A stretch of DNA of 64,000 bases from Batkoa obscura (GCA_030770535.1 JASVEC010000079.1:19346-83345); one strand, 5' to 3'. Positions 48,065 through 60,685 are shown, counted from the first letter of the stretch. Program-made: numbers and translations. The notes: generated by a model not told the origin, from the letters alone.

Positions 48065-49020
48065 ATGTCCAAAGTTAAAATCACTTTATACACTGCTGGT
48101 AAGCAACTAACTCAATTTAAGGATACTGAAAATTAATATTTACTCATCAGGCACTCCAAACGGTCATAAAGTCAGTATTGCTTTAGAAGCATTAAACATC
48201 CCATATAAAGTGCATCACATCTCATTCACCAATAATGAACAAAAGGAGGAGTGGTTTTTAAAGATTAATCCAAATGGACGTATCCCAGCCATCGTTGATC
48301 ACTCCAACAATGATTTTGCAGTTTTTGAAACTGGAGCTATTATGCTATACCTTGCAGATAAATATGATCCAGAACATAAACTATTACCAAAAGACGATAA
48401 ATTGAAATCAGAAGCTATTCAATGGGTAAGTTAATTGTAGTTGATTTTAAAACTGATTTTAATAAGATTATTAGTTGATGTGGCAAATGGGAGGCCTTGG
48501 ACCAATGATGGGACAAGCTAATCATTTTTTACGTTATGCTCCAGAAAAGATTGAATATGGTATTAATCGTTATAAAAATGAAACCAAACGGTTATTTTTG
48601 GTAAGCGATTCTTATACTAGTAATTTTAGACTATTTAGTAATTGTTTCATTTTTCAGGTACTAGAAGCTCGTTTAAAAGGTAGAAATTATTTAGTTGGCG
48701 ATGTACCTACCGTTGCTGATATCGCTTCTTTCCCTTGGTAAGCTATTGATAAGCTAATATAAGTTGTAAACATTTAAACTCTAATTTTTAGGGTACGCAT
48801 AGCCTCTTGGACTGGTATTGAATTATCAGAGTTTCCAAATACCAGCTCTTGGTTAGAACGCTTAGGAGAACTTGATTTTGTACAAAGAGGATTGGATGTA
48901 CCAGAAAAAGATAAAATTAAACATATGTTAAAGGATCCTGCATTAGCAGCACAACAAGCTGAAGAAGCTTCTAATTGGGTTTTAAAGGGCCAAAAAGAAC
49001 AAGAAGAAAAATACAAATAA
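48065..49020 (+). CDS. Glutathione S-transferase GST2 (Ure2/YfcG-like)
   Basis: Introns at 48099-48150, 48426-48474, 48601-48657 and 48738-48791 leave 744 nt, 247 residues. Opening [17 protein letters not shown], cis-proline [11 protein letters not shown], then [13 protein letters not shown], where Thr replaces the Ser of GST1 and GST3 in the glutathione-binding pair. The C-terminal half differs clearly from GST1 ([19 protein letters not shown] against [19 protein letters not shown]). The helical domain shapes the second-substrate pocket, so specificity probably differs. Regulation likely shared with GST1 and GST3. Confidence 0.93.
48351..48516 (+). repeat. 166-bp identity tract shared with GST1
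   Basis: Partner of 43944-44109; spans the end of exon 2, intron 2 and the start of exon 3. Confidence 0.88.
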
Positions 49021-49483
49021 TTGGACGTCTCTCTCTTTATTTATTGTACAGTATACTTTTTTACGTTGATTTTTCAGGTTGATCTAAATAAAGCTGTTCT
49101 TTACATATCATTAATATTTTTCATTCGAAACAAAGCTTGTTTAGATTATATCTCAGGATATTGATATCTTTCAAGAATGTACAGAAATGAATAGTATCTG
49201 TCAGAAACTAATTATGATTGAAATTGTTTTATTTTTTGAAATTTAAAACAATTTGCAATATTTTTAATCATTTATCAAATATCCTAAAGATAGTGTTCTA
49301 TTAAAAAAAGTACAACTTATATTAAAAGTGAAAAAGAACAAATCATTGAGCTTAATATGTCACCAAGCTATGCTAGGTAGATGCTTTATTAAAATTTTAT
49401 TTTCTCATTTAAGTATACCTGTAAATTTTACTTTAAAAATCATTATATAAGAAGCCAATGCGCCACTAAGATAATGACAGTAT

Positions 49484-49582
49484 GGGGGTGTATTTTTGTG
49501 TTTAAGAATTTTACTAGCAATTTTTTCGCTCAAATAATGCTTAAAAAATGGAAAAGTGATGAAGCCAAAAAAAAACATCCCC
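49484..49582 (+). mobile_element. Foldback MITE, copy 17
   Basis: GGGGGTG to CATCCCC; flanks GTAT and ATAT. Confidence 0.87.
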
Positions 49583-49825
49583 ATATTTATTATAATTGTT
49601 AAATATTAATTTATTTTGCGTAACTTGTTTTTTGACTTGTTACATAGGATACATCGAAAGTTTTTATACAAAATTTATAACTTTGTAAATACTCCCCGAA
49701 TACTTTAAAGATTAAAGCTATACGATATACACATATATTAATATACGATTTAGTTTTATGATAACTTAAAAAAAATCAGTAGAGTGGGTTTTTCATTGAT
49801 TTCTATACTTTTTTAATTGCAAAAT

Positions 49826-49924
49826 AGGGGGTGTTTTTTCTGACTTCATTACTCTCTCCATCTTTTAAGTACTATTTGAGTGGGAAAACTGTTAGTAAAA
49901 TTCTTAAACACAAAATACATGCCC
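49826..49924 (-). mobile_element. Foldback MITE, copy 18
   Basis: AGGGGGTG to CATGCCC; flanks AAAT and ATAT. Confidence 0.84.
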
Positions 49925-51376
49925 ATATGATACTTTATTAGTAACTTTAAAATCTATTAAAGGAGACAAATAAATAAAAACACTGATACAAAGTTATAGT
50001 GCAATATTATTATCTTAATAGCTTTGATATTACTCAAAGATCAAAAGACTCACTATTAAAACCTTTTGGTAAAATCTATGTTGTTGAAAAATAAAATACT
50101 ACTGTTGATATTTCCAATTCACTTTGTCGATTTTTTGTAGTAAATTTTTAAAATTAAGTAAAAACCAAATAATTTCATAGTATCTTGTGCTTAATTCACA
50201 ATTTTTGTTAAAGATCTAATAGACAGAAATTGAACCAAGCTTTTAAATAAACCCATAAATAATCGGACAGCTCGGTTATATTTTATTTTTAACAGCAGTA
50301 AAACTTTAAATTTTCATATATAAAAAATGTACAATACAACCACAATAAATATATTCTAAAGATTAAGTAAGTGAAAAATATTTTATTTCCAATTTCTAAC
50401 AGATTTTAAGTTTGAATCCTACTTCATTCAAGCTAGGACAAAAAAGAAGTGGGCTTTTACTGGAGTAAAAAACTAAAAACATGTATTACAAAAGTCTCAC
50501 AAGGATGATATCTCAGGCTACCGCTCTCATTTCTTTATAATAAATAATATAAGATTGCTTTGAATTTTATGTTTTTTTTTAATACACTCAATAGTTTGTT
50601 TAGATTATTTGTTTCAAGGTTAAGGTTCAACTGATTGGCTCAAGTTCAATCCTTTATTTTGTTTTCTATTTTTTAGAAAAATTATATTTTTCATTTCTTT
50701 ATCTTTTTAAATTGTCTAAAAAATAATACTTTATGAGTAAGTTTTATATTACTTAATAAAACCGCCCTAAACTCTAATGATGATAAAACCCTAACGTTCC
50801 AGAATTACAAATGAAAGTAGATGAAGAGAAATCATTAGTGAATTTGGTGGTAGCAATAACATTAATTGAGCTTTTGAGCCTTTGGATTCCTTTGAGTTTG
50901 TAATTTAAGTTCTGAGAGTCTGTCAACTCATATGATTCCGTTAGAATCTTCTCACTGAAATCAATAATTATCACTTTGAAGAAATTTTACTAGCTTATGA
51001 TACTAATTGTTCCTTTTTTGTAGGGACTTTGATAAGCGAATGGTCTAAAGTGAATGGGAATTATCATTAAATAAAATAAAATAAAATACTACATTGTATA
51101 CCTGTTTTTAAGTATTTGAACTTTTTTCCATACTTGATTTATTACTAATGACAAAAAATTAGTATACTCATTGGTATTATTCAATTTTATATTAAAATTG
51201 TATCATGTCTGATCAAGCACCCTTTTTAGTTTAGTAATAGGGCGACAGTTTAGCTCTGATTACTAATAGTAATCTAGATTTATTACAAATTACAGCAATT
51301 CAACTTTCCAGCTATTCTTATTAAAAAAAATCAATTGGCGATCAGGTAATAAAAAACAGTAGTAAATAAGCTTAGA

Positions 51377-51383
51377 TTAGTAA
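51377..51383 (+). promoter_or_regulatory. Yap1/Pap1-type site upstream of GST3
   Basis: TTAGTAA in the context gattagtaatt, 106 bp before the ATG, with ATGACATAATC 7 bp downstream. Confidence 0.5.
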
Positions 51384-51426
51384 TTAAATGATGACATAAT
51401 CAAATGATAAGTGATGGTATAAAAAA

Positions 51427-51437
51427 TATATAAACTC
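51427..51437 (+). promoter_or_regulatory. TATA-like box of GST3
   Basis: TATATAAACTC, 56 nt before the ATG; same string as upstream of P450-2. Confidence 0.45.
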
Positions 51438-51482
51438 AAAATAAAGAACTAAATGTTAAGAATTTCAAAACTATATTACAAA

Positions 51483-52411
51483 ATGTCAGAAGCTAAAATT
51501 ACCTTATACACCGTTGGTAGGTCTACAATTTGACATGAAGCTAATAAAATTAACTTTATATTAGGTACTCCAAATGGTCACAAAGCAAGTATTGCTTTAG
51601 AATTATTAAATATTCCATACAAAGTGCATAAGATCTCATTTGCTGATAACGAACAAAAACAGGACTGGTTTTTAAAGATTAATCCAAATGGACGTATCCC
51701 AGCCATCGTTGATCACTCCAACAATGATTTTGCTGTATTTGAGTCAGGTGCTATCTTATTATATCTTGCAGATAAATATGATCCAGAACATAAACTATTA
51801 CCAAAAGACGATAAATTGAAATCAGAAGCTATTCAATGGGTAAATTAATTGTGGTTGATTTTAAAACTGATTTTAATAAGATTATTAGTTGATGTGGCAA
51901 ATGGGTGGACTTGGACCAATGATGGGACAGGCTAATCACTTTGCGCGTTATGCTCCAGAAAAGATTGAATATGGTATTAATCGTTATCAAAATGAAAGTA
52001 AGAGATTAATTTCAGTAAGTAGTTTTTTCAAATTGGCTTGTATTATGTATTAATTCTTTTTTCAGGTCCTTGAAACGCGTTTACAAGGTAGGAACTATTT
52101 AGTTGGTGATACACCTACTGTTGCTGATATTTCATCTTTCCCTTGGTAAGTTATTTATAGTTTAGTTAAAGTATTAAAATTGATTAAATTTCAGGGTACG
52201 TGGTGCACTTTGGGCAGGCGTTGCATTAGATAGTTATCCAAATGTTAATTCATGGTTAGATAGATTAGAAAAAATCGATTATGTACAAAGAGGTTTAGAT
52301 GTACCAGAGAAAAATACATTAAAAGAAATGTTAAAGGATTCTAAATTAGCAGAACAAAAAGCAAAGGAAGCTTCTGCTTGGATTTTGAAGAATCAACAAG
52401 AACAAAAATAA
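51483..52411 (+). CDS. Glutathione S-transferase GST3 (Ure2/YfcG-like)
   Basis: Introns at 51517-51564, 51840-51888, 52015-52065 and 52146-52194 leave 732 nt, 243 residues. [28 protein letters not shown] and [13 protein letters not shown] mark the glutathione domain; [12 protein letters not shown] and [18 protein letters not shown] mark the helical domain. About 190 bp of exon 2 matches GST1 almost perfectly and intron 2 differs from GST1 at only a couple of bases, whereas introns 1, 3 and 4 and the C-terminal half have diverged. Cytosolic glutathione-dependent detoxification is the likely role. Confidence 0.93.
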
Positions 52412-52750
52412 GTCATGTTTATTGCTGTCTTAATAATGTATGTTTCAAAATGGTTTCTACTTAGAAATAAATGAAGTTGCTTTGAACATATTGTTTTTTC
52501 AATTGAAAGTGCAAGACTGGTTTCCTATTATTCAGTTTTTTCTATCTTTTCTAAAGTTAATAAATGATTGATAAGCTATTAGGTCAAGAATTAATATTTT
52601 TTCAAGTATTGACAAATATTCCATATTATTCTATCATTTTGTTAAAACATTACAAGTATTTACACAAAAAATTCCTTTTAATGATTATTAAATCACATCC
52701 AAAATCTAGTACAAGGAAATGAGTGTCTTTGCATAAAGGGTTTAAAGTAT

Positions 52751-52849
52751 GGGGGTGTTTTTTTGTGTTTAAGAATTTTACTAACAATCTTTCCACTCAA
52801 ATAGTGCTTAAAAAATGAAAAAAATAATGAAATCAAAAAAAACACTCCT
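52751..52849 (+). mobile_element. Foldback MITE, copy 19
   Basis: GGGGGTG to CACTCCT with GTAT on both sides (52747-52750, 52850-52853). Confidence 0.88.
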
Positions 52850-52855
52850 GTATAT

Positions 52856-52952
52856 AGGGATGTTTTTTTTTGTTTAAGAATTTTACTAACAATTTTTCCA
52901 CTTGAATAGTATTTAAAAAATGGAAAAATAATGAAATCAAAAAAACATTCCC
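52856..52952 (+). mobile_element. Foldback MITE, copy 20
   Basis: AGGGATG to CATTCCC with ATAT on both sides (52852-52855, 52953-52956). Its left duplication overlaps the right duplication of copy 19, so one inserted at the edge of the other. Confidence 0.88.
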
Positions 52953-53187
52953 ATATATACAATCTAAACGCAAGGCTTATGGTAGTTGTCTACGGAGAAA
53001 ACAATCGAAAGTGTAGTTTACTAGAGTGGGAGAATGATGTGGAAGGAGATGTTTTAATACTAATAAAGATTATCCTTATTATCGGAAGGTGGATATAACC
53101 AAAACAGCCTTTATAAAAGCTTACTAAAATAAATAGTCGATTTTTTTTTCTGAATACAAAATTTTGACCAGTTTTAGTTAATAATAT

Positions 53188-53285
53188 GGGGATGTATTTT
53201 TGTGTTTAAGAATTTTATTAACAATTTTTCCGCTTAAATAGCGCTTAAAAAATGGAAAAATAATGAAGTTAAAAAAAACACTCCC
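53188..53285 (+). mobile_element. Foldback MITE, copy 21
   Basis: GGGGATG to CACTCCC with ATAT on both sides (53184-53187, 53286-53289). Confidence 0.9.
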
Positions 53286-53509
53286 ATATACTTTTATATT
53301 AATTCAAAGAATATTAAATAGAAGTAGAATACATATCAGTTTCTCATGAATAATCTCAAGTTTTTTGTGTAGAATACTCTGAGGATAATTGACTGCAACT
53401 GTGAAAGTCATATTTTTCAGAACTATTATATTTAAAAGAAAACTCTATTCCAATCAAAAAACACTAATTAGATCAAAAATAGTTTTAAAGCTATTAAAGT
53501 TCAACTTAT

Positions 53510-53608
53510 GGGGATGTATTTTTGTGTTTAAGAATTTTACCAACAATCTTTCTACTTAGATAGCGCTTAAAAAAATGGAAAAGTAATGAAATCAAAAAAA
53601 ACATCCCC
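53510..53608 (+). mobile_element. Foldback MITE, copy 22
   Basis: GGGGATG to CATCCCC; flanks TTAT and ATAT. Closest to the consensus at both ends. Confidence 0.9.
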
Positions 53609-55425
53609 ATATGCTGTTCTACTCTTTATTCAGAAATAAAAATTTAACTATAAGATAGAGATTAGTGTAGTAAACCATTTTACAATATGAGTTATTGCCA
53701 AATAGTGTACATTTAAACTCAAATAGTGAGGACTTTTTATAATTAATTCTTATTAAGCAAAAATAGATCCTTCATTAAAAATTAAAATTTGCAATTATTA
53801 TTCCAACCAATATCTACCCTTCTTTTTCTGTTAAAAGTAAATATTATTTATAACAAAACTTAGACTATAAAACCACATCTTCCACTTAACAAATATAAAG
53901 TCAATTTTTAATAAACCAATATACTTTTAATTTGAGTATAATATACTTTTTTAAATTTGTGATCTCATAAATGTAATCATTTATTATAATTTAGAATAAT
54001 TATATAGTTTACGTTTGTTATACAAAAATACAAAATCAAAGGAAACTGTATTTAAATTAAAAAAGTGATAAATTTCTTCTTTATCAATCTGTATAATTAA
54101 ATAATCTAGCTCACCAACTAGCTACTGTTATTTAATCTTATATCTAAACTTAATTTATTTAATTAAATTTATAATCTTTTTAATTAATTAGTTTATTATA
54201 ATAATTCTAGTAACATCAGGAAATAGGCACTACTTTAAGGCAGTCTATTAATAATTCCAATACCAAGAAATAAAGCACCTTAAGCCCTTTAACTTACAAT
54301 CTTTTATACGTCAACAGAAAATCCTATACGCCTAAATAATGAACCAGAGTGACTGTAGTTATCCTATTTTCAATTGAAAAAAAATAAACTACAAAATTTT
54401 AAAATTAGAAGATTCGAACTTTTCTTTTTAAGTTAGCAGTAAATATGTTCCAATTATCAATCCCTGTATTCACATGATTTGGCTTATTAGAACTTCATTG
54501 GTTCGGATGAACTTTTAGACATTAAAGATACTAATAAAACTTGTCCTTAATAGGAAGTAAATTTTAATTTGACCAATCAATCCTAATTTCATTTTAATAT
54601 GTTTACTCTTGAGATAAGTCATGATCACTGAAATAAACTGGTAACATTTTTATTAAGCTTGGCAAAGATAGAAATGGTGGTTCTCGAGCTCTAATTAATT
54701 TTAAAAATAGATTAGTAATTAATAAGTAACTGCATTATTTTTTAAGCATTGGTACTATTTTTAAATGTCATTAGGTTAATTATAAATGGTTTTAAATAAA
54801 ATAGTGAAGATATAATTATTATAATTATAAATATTTTGTAACTTTAAACAATGGAAGAAATGAATATTGAATTTTAAGTTTTAATAAGATTATAAATTAG
54901 CCTAATAATAAATTGTTAAGCCATAATCTAAGGCTGAAACGACGAACATTTAGTTATTAATTTTATGAAATTAAAAACTTTAAACTAGGCTCAAGCTAAC
55001 CATTTGAAACCAATAATTGTTAGCCAAATCTAGTAAAAATTGGAAAGCAAAAAAAGGATGGATTATTAACCAATTAAAACTAATCAAACCTTAGATAGCC
55101 GTTGATTTTCATTCACATTTGTTAATAAAATTGGACGATTTTTGCAATAGTAACTCCATTTTTGCAAGAATTCAATTCAATTATAGGCTTGAAATTCATT
55201 TGAATCACATTTTTTTTCAAAAAATTATTAATTTAGTTACTTCGATTTTTATTATACTTCTCTCATAATTTTAAAACAAGGCTTTTTATATTATCATTTA
55301 ATAATTATTATAAATCTCAACTTAATCTTTTTTTCTTCTAAAAAATAATATATCTATAAGTTTCCAATTTCTATACTAGATTATTAAGTCTTCAACTATT
55401 ATTGCAATAATATATATAAAAAAGA

Positions 55426-58400
55426 ATGAGCTTTCATAGCTTTAAAAGTTACTCCACTTATTTGAAACAAAAAGTTATCCATCATATTCCATTTTTAAAT
55501 CGATTTATAAAAGCGAATAATGATCTTGAGCGACCCAATTCGTTTATATTACGCTCCAAATCGCATCGAGGTAGTGATATAAGCCGAAAGATTTATATAA
55601 ACTTAAGTCCCAATGATCGTAATGTAACTTCAGAAAGTAAAAAAAATGATAAAGTACCATTTAAAAATAATAAGATAGTGACCACTAAATATACTTTATT
55701 GACTTTTATACCTAAGAATTTATTTGAGCAATTTCGAAGGGTAGCTAATTTATATTTTTTAGGCATGGCTATTTTACAATTAACTCCGGATTTTTTAATT
55801 TCAAATCCGGCTTTTGTTGTCTTACCTATTCTTACCGTTATTGCTATTACAGCTATTAAAGATGCTTTTGAGGATTGGAAACGTTGGCAAGCAGACAAAA
55901 AGTTCAATTCCACTCAAACAAATATTTTATCTAATTTTCACAATTATAACTATGATGATACTGATAAAATCCATTGGTATACACCTTTACTCAAACCATT
56001 TAAAAAATTAAGCCATTTGTTTTCTGGTTCTCCTTCACCTTCTTTAGTAGAATCTGGTTCTGGATTATTTAAACCTGTATTTGATCAAGTATTATGGGAA
56101 GATGTTCGAGTAGGTGATATAATTCGTATTAAAAAAGATGAAAGTATACCAGCGGATATTTTATTATTATCAAGTAGTGAACCAGATGGTGAATGTTATA
56201 TTGAAACTAAAAATTTAGATGGAGAAACTAATTTAAAACCTCGAAGTTCTATTAAAGAAACTAGTCATTTAAGAGAAGCTTCAGATTGTTCTAGATTACA
56301 AGGTATTATTGATTGTGGAGCACCAACTTCAAATTTATTTGTATTAAATGGTTCTATTTCTTTAATTGATTCGCCCGAACATGAATATGATCCGTTAAAT
56401 ACTAATTCTAGTATGGATTTTCGTTTATCTTCCTTAGCTGGTAAACCTATTCCATTTTCAATTAAAAATATATTATTACGTGGTTGTACTGTTAAAAATA
56501 CGGATTATGCAATTGGTATTGTATTATATACGGGAGGAGATACTAAGATTATATTAAATTCATCAAGAACCCCATCTAAAAGATCCAAAATTGAAAAAAT
56601 GATGAATAAACAAGTTATGGCTTCATTCTTTTTATTAGTTATATTAGCACTCGTCGTTTCTATTGGTTATGGGATTATTGCTCAAAAATGGATTGGTACT
56701 CCAGTTGCTTTATTATTCGGTTTCCCAACAGAACAATTATTTTATAATTCATTTGTAAATTTTTGGGGTAGTTTAATTTTATTACAAAATTTTATACCTG
56801 TTTCTTTATATGTCTCAATTGAATTTGTAAAATCTTGGCAGGTAAATTTATTTATTAATTTATAATTCTAATTATTAATTGTTAATTATTAATTATTAAT
56901 TCTAAATTTTAGGCTTTTTTTATTTATGAAGATATTGAAATGTATCATGAACCTACTGATTCTTTATGTATACCTAAATCTTGGAATTTATCTGATGATT
57001 TAGGTCAAGTAGAATATGTATTCTCAGATAAAACAGGAACATTAACAAGAAATATAATGGAATTTAAAAAGTGTTCAATTAACGGTAAAATTTATGGCTT
57101 AGAAATTCCAGGCAAAGAAAGTGAAATTGGAAAGAGATTATCTAAAAGAATAAGTAAAAGAGCAACACATCAACAAAATAGTTCTACAACAGATCCAAAA
57201 TTAATTCAAACTTTCTTTTCTAAAATGAAAAATTTATTTACACCCAAATATGCTAATTTAGATCCAAAAAAAGTTACTTTTGCTGATCCTAATTTATATG
57301 ACGATTTGGCTAAAAAAGATGATCAAGCGGATGCAATCAAACAATTTTTTTTAAATTTAGCATTATGTCATACCGTATTAATAGAAACAGATAAAAGTTT
57401 AGCAACACAAGTGGAAGATAATAATAAAGAATTAATTTATAGAGCAGAATCACCAGATGAAAAAGCATTAGTATCAGCAGCAAAAGATTTAGGTTTTGTA
57501 TTTAAAAATAAAAATAAAGATATATTTGAAGTTGAAATGTTAGGACAAGAATATGAATTTGAACAATTAAATTTAATTGAATTTGATTCCACACGTAAAA
57601 GAATGTCTGTTATATTACAAAGACCAGCACCATGGAATGATATTATTGTATTTTGTAAAGGGGCAGATAATGTTATATTAGAAAGATTGGCACCTAATCA
57701 ATCTGAATTAAAAGAAAGCACCTTAGCTCATATTAAAGAATTTTCAAGTATTGGATTACGTACATTATGCTTAGGTTATCGCATTATTACTAGAAATGAA
57801 TTTGATGAATGGAATGAAAAATATCGATCAGCACAAGCTAATAATCAAAACCGAGATGAAGAATTAGAAAAATTACAAGAAGAAATTGAAGCTGATTTAA
57901 TATTAATGGGATCTACAGCAATTGAAGATAAATTACAAGAAAAAGTACCAGAATGTATTGAAGCTTTACGTAAAGCAGGGATTAAAGTATGGGTATTGAC
58001 TGGGGATAAAATGGAAACAGCAATTAACATTGGATTTGGTTGTTTATTGTTAACACATGAAATGAAGATATGGACAGTTAATTCAGGTACTATAAAAGAA
58101 ATCCAAGATAATTTTAATCATGTAGTTAATCAAATTGGACCAATCAATCAAATCACAGGTCAACATGCTATTGTTATTGATGGATTAGCATTAAAAGGGA
58201 TTATTGATTCAAGAGAAAGTATGAATAAATTAATTGAATTAGCACCTTATTTTAGATCAGTAATATGTTGTCGTACATCCCCATTACAAAAAGCACAAGT
58301 AGTAAGAATTATTAAAAAAGGACATAAAGCATTAACATTGTCTATTGGTGATGGAGCTAATGATGTTTCAATGATTCAAGAAGCTCATGTTGGTGTTGCT

Positions 58401-59488
58401 ATTGCTGGTGAAGAAGGGTTACAAGCTTCAATGGTTTCAGATTACACCATATCTCAATTTAAATTTTTAAAAAATTTATTGTTAGTTCATGGTCAATTTT
58501 CATATCATCGAATTAGTGAGATGATTTTGTGTTTTTTTTATAAAAATATTGTTTGGACAATGGCTTCATTTTGGTATCAATTTTATTGCAGGTATGATAT
58601 AATATAATATAATAGAATAGAATATGATATAATAGAATAATAATAGAATATAATGTAATAGAATAATAATAATATGATATATTATTATTATTACTATTCT
58701 ATTCTATTATTATTATAGTTATTATTATTTTAATTACTATTTACTAATTTTATTTTTTATTTTTAGTTTTTCATCCAATTTATTTTTTACATATACATTT
58801 ATACCTTTATATAATATGATATTTACTGTAGCACCTGTTGTTATATTAGGTAATTATAAATAATTAAATTAATAATAAATATATACTAATTGTTAACTTT
58901 AATAATCAAATAGGAACAATGGATCAAAGATTAACATATGATTATTTAATGGATTATCCAGGAATATATAAATTAGGAATCAAAGGCAAATTTTTTAATC
59001 ATAGGTTATTTTGGATTTATATATTAGATGGCATTTATCAATCATTAATATGTTTTTTCGGGTATTTCTTTTTATTTGATGATCAAACTCCTATGATGGA
59101 TGGACGTAATGCTTCTGATTTAGAATTTTCTTCTGCTACTGCTGTATTAGTAGTTATTGTAGCTAATCTATTTGTTATTATGCATACTAGATATTGGTCT
59201 TGGTGGGTTCATTTTTGGGGATACGCATCTATGTTGTTTGTATTTGCTTTAATTATCGTTTATTCCTTTTTCCCTGGGGAATATTATTATGTAGGTTTAA
59301 GAATGTTTTCTGCTTGTCCTTCTTTTTGGTTGGCTATTCCATTGATTATTGTGGCTTCTTTATTGCCTCGATTTATTTTCTTTTATATTAAGATTACTTA
59401 TTTCCCAGATGATTTAGATTTAGTTAGAGAAATTAAACAAATGAATAGATTGGAAAAGAGGCGAAGTGAAAAACAAAGTCAAAGTTAA
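55426..59488 (+). CDS. P4-ATPase phospholipid flippase (Dnf1/2-like)
   Basis: Introns at 56842-56912, 58592-58766 and 58850-58913 leave 3753 nt, 1250 residues. Motifs in order: NLYFLGMAILQLTP (helix 2 region), the actuator DGETNLK, FIPVSLYVSIEFVK in helix 4, the phosphorylated Asp in FSDKTGTLTRN, FDSTRKRMSV and KGADNVI of the nucleotide domain, VWVLTGDKMETAINI, and GDGANDVSMIQEA. Ten hydrophobic spans are expected; the last six lie after 58480. The flippase moves phospholipids to the cytosolic leaflet at plasma membrane or Golgi with a CDC50 partner. The long segment between DAFEDWKRWQADKK and QVLWEDVRVGD is an insertion of the kind seen in Dnf1/2. Intron 2 is unusually long and repetitive. 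Confidence 0.95.
58592..58766 (+). repeat. AATAG/AATAT microsatellite forming intron 2 of the flippase
   Basis: The intron is 175 nt, three to four times the local norm. It consists mostly of taatagaatata-like units on its left side and tattattattactattct-like units on its right, which are complementary and could form a hairpin. Confidence 0.8.
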
Positions 59489-59795
59489 AGATTAACTAAG
59501 ATTTATAATAAGAGTAACTAATTCTCGATGTTACTTTTTTAAAGAACGAATTTAAAGAATATAACCTTTTATTCTTTTATTATTAATATCTTTTTTCTTT
59601 CTGTAATGTTTTTTTCAAGGTTTGAACATAAGTTTTATAATCTTTAAAGTTTCAAATTTTAATTAAAGTTTTATTTTTTATTTTTTTTTATTTTTTTTTA
59701 TTTTTTTTTTATTTTTTTTATTTAATAATAATAATAATAATAAAACTGATTTTATATAATTGAACTAATTTTATTAAAGTTCTAATATCATTTAA
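59489..59795. other. Convergent intergenic region with poly-T runs
   Basis: Between the 3' ends of the flippase and SWIB genes. T-rich runs at about 59672-59722 followed by an (ATA)n tract. Presumably holds both polyadenylation regions. Confidence 0.55.
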
Positions 59796-60685
59796 TTAAC
59801 TCTCTACACTGTTATTCTCTCCATTTCCATTTACTACATTTGTTTTATTAAAAAATTCAAAATTAATTTCCTCTTGTAACTTTTGCATTTCGTCCTCGGA
59901 TAACTTAGTTAAATGAGGTCCAATTAATTTACTCATTTGAAATGAAGTAATACTATCTAATTCAAATAATTCTTTTAATTGTTCATCACAATTAATTTTT
60001 CGGCCATCTTTAGGATCTTGTAATTGATGTTTTTTAATATAAACCCATAATTCTTTAATAACTCCTGTTCTAGGAAGCTAAAACAAAACAAAACAAAAGA
60101 GAAAGAAATATTAGTTAAATGTCATTTGTTTGATAATAATAATAAAATAAATAAATAAATAAAATAGTAAATAATAAATTATTAACTTACTCTATCATGA
60201 TTCAATAACTTTGCTAATTTAGGGGATAGTATTTGTGGTGCATTAAAGCCATTTAACTTTTTAGGTCCATCATTACTAACTTTTCTTTTCTTCTTTTCTT
60301 TTTTACCAGTCTTTGTTTTCTTAGTCATCTTGAGTTTGCTTCCTTTTTTTCTTTTTTTATCTTCTATTAATTCTGAAAGTTCACTAGAGCTATTATCTTC
60401 TTCTGCTGCTTCGGGTTCTGCTTCTTCTGAAGGTTGAAGTGCCATAAATTTACTTTCAATTAAAGAGTTTAGGGATGATTTTATATCGTCGATAGAAGTG
60501 ATGTTATACTTTTGTTGAAGGTATTGACGTACTTTTTTGGTACTAATGGTAGAGAGATCACTATTTTTAAGGAATTCTAAAATAAGATTAATTAATTAAT
60601 TGTTTGTTTCTTATGTTCTTATATCTTATTTACCTTGTATGCTTCCCCCATATAATTGTTCTAAGTTATTATCGCTATCAGCCAT
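59796..60685 (-). CDS. DEK-C plus SWIB-domain chromatin protein (UAF30-like)
   Basis: Introns at 60577-60633 and 60078-60190 leave 720 nt, 239 residues. The N-terminus (SDLSTISTKKVRQYLQQKYN to SLIESKFMAL) fits a DEK-C helical domain. An acidic Glu/Ser/Asp stretch and a Lys-rich stretch (KKTKTGKKEKKKRK, a likely nuclear signal) follow. Then comes a full SWIB/MDM2 domain (NAPQILSPKLAKLLNHDR, LPRTGVIKELWVYIKKHQLQ, KINCDEQLKELF, FQMSKLIGPHL). Yeast Uaf30 has the same DEK-C plus SWIB layout and takes part in RNA polymerase I upstream activation. Role here inferred from that resemblance. Confidence 0.92.

Larger units (their letters stand above)
49021..51482. other. 2.5-kb spacer with two MITEs and GST3 promoter
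   Basis: MITEs at 49484 and 49826 in opposite orientation; GST3 control sites at 51377-51437. No gene seen. Confidence 0.5.
52412..55425. other. 3-kb spacer with four MITEs and flippase promoter
   Basis: MITEs at 52751, 52856, 53188 and 53510 all lie in the same orientation within 860 bp. The frame at 52693-52962 is MITE sequence. From 53.6 to 55.4 kb nothing is recognisable. Confidence 0.5.

Noticed and set aside
52693-52962. 89-codon minus-strand frame
   Set aside because: Reads through two abutting MITEs; its internal repetition reflects the two copies.
54400-54430. gattcgaac resembling a tRNA T-loop
   Set aside because: No matching T-stem, anticodon arm or acceptor stem can be built around it.
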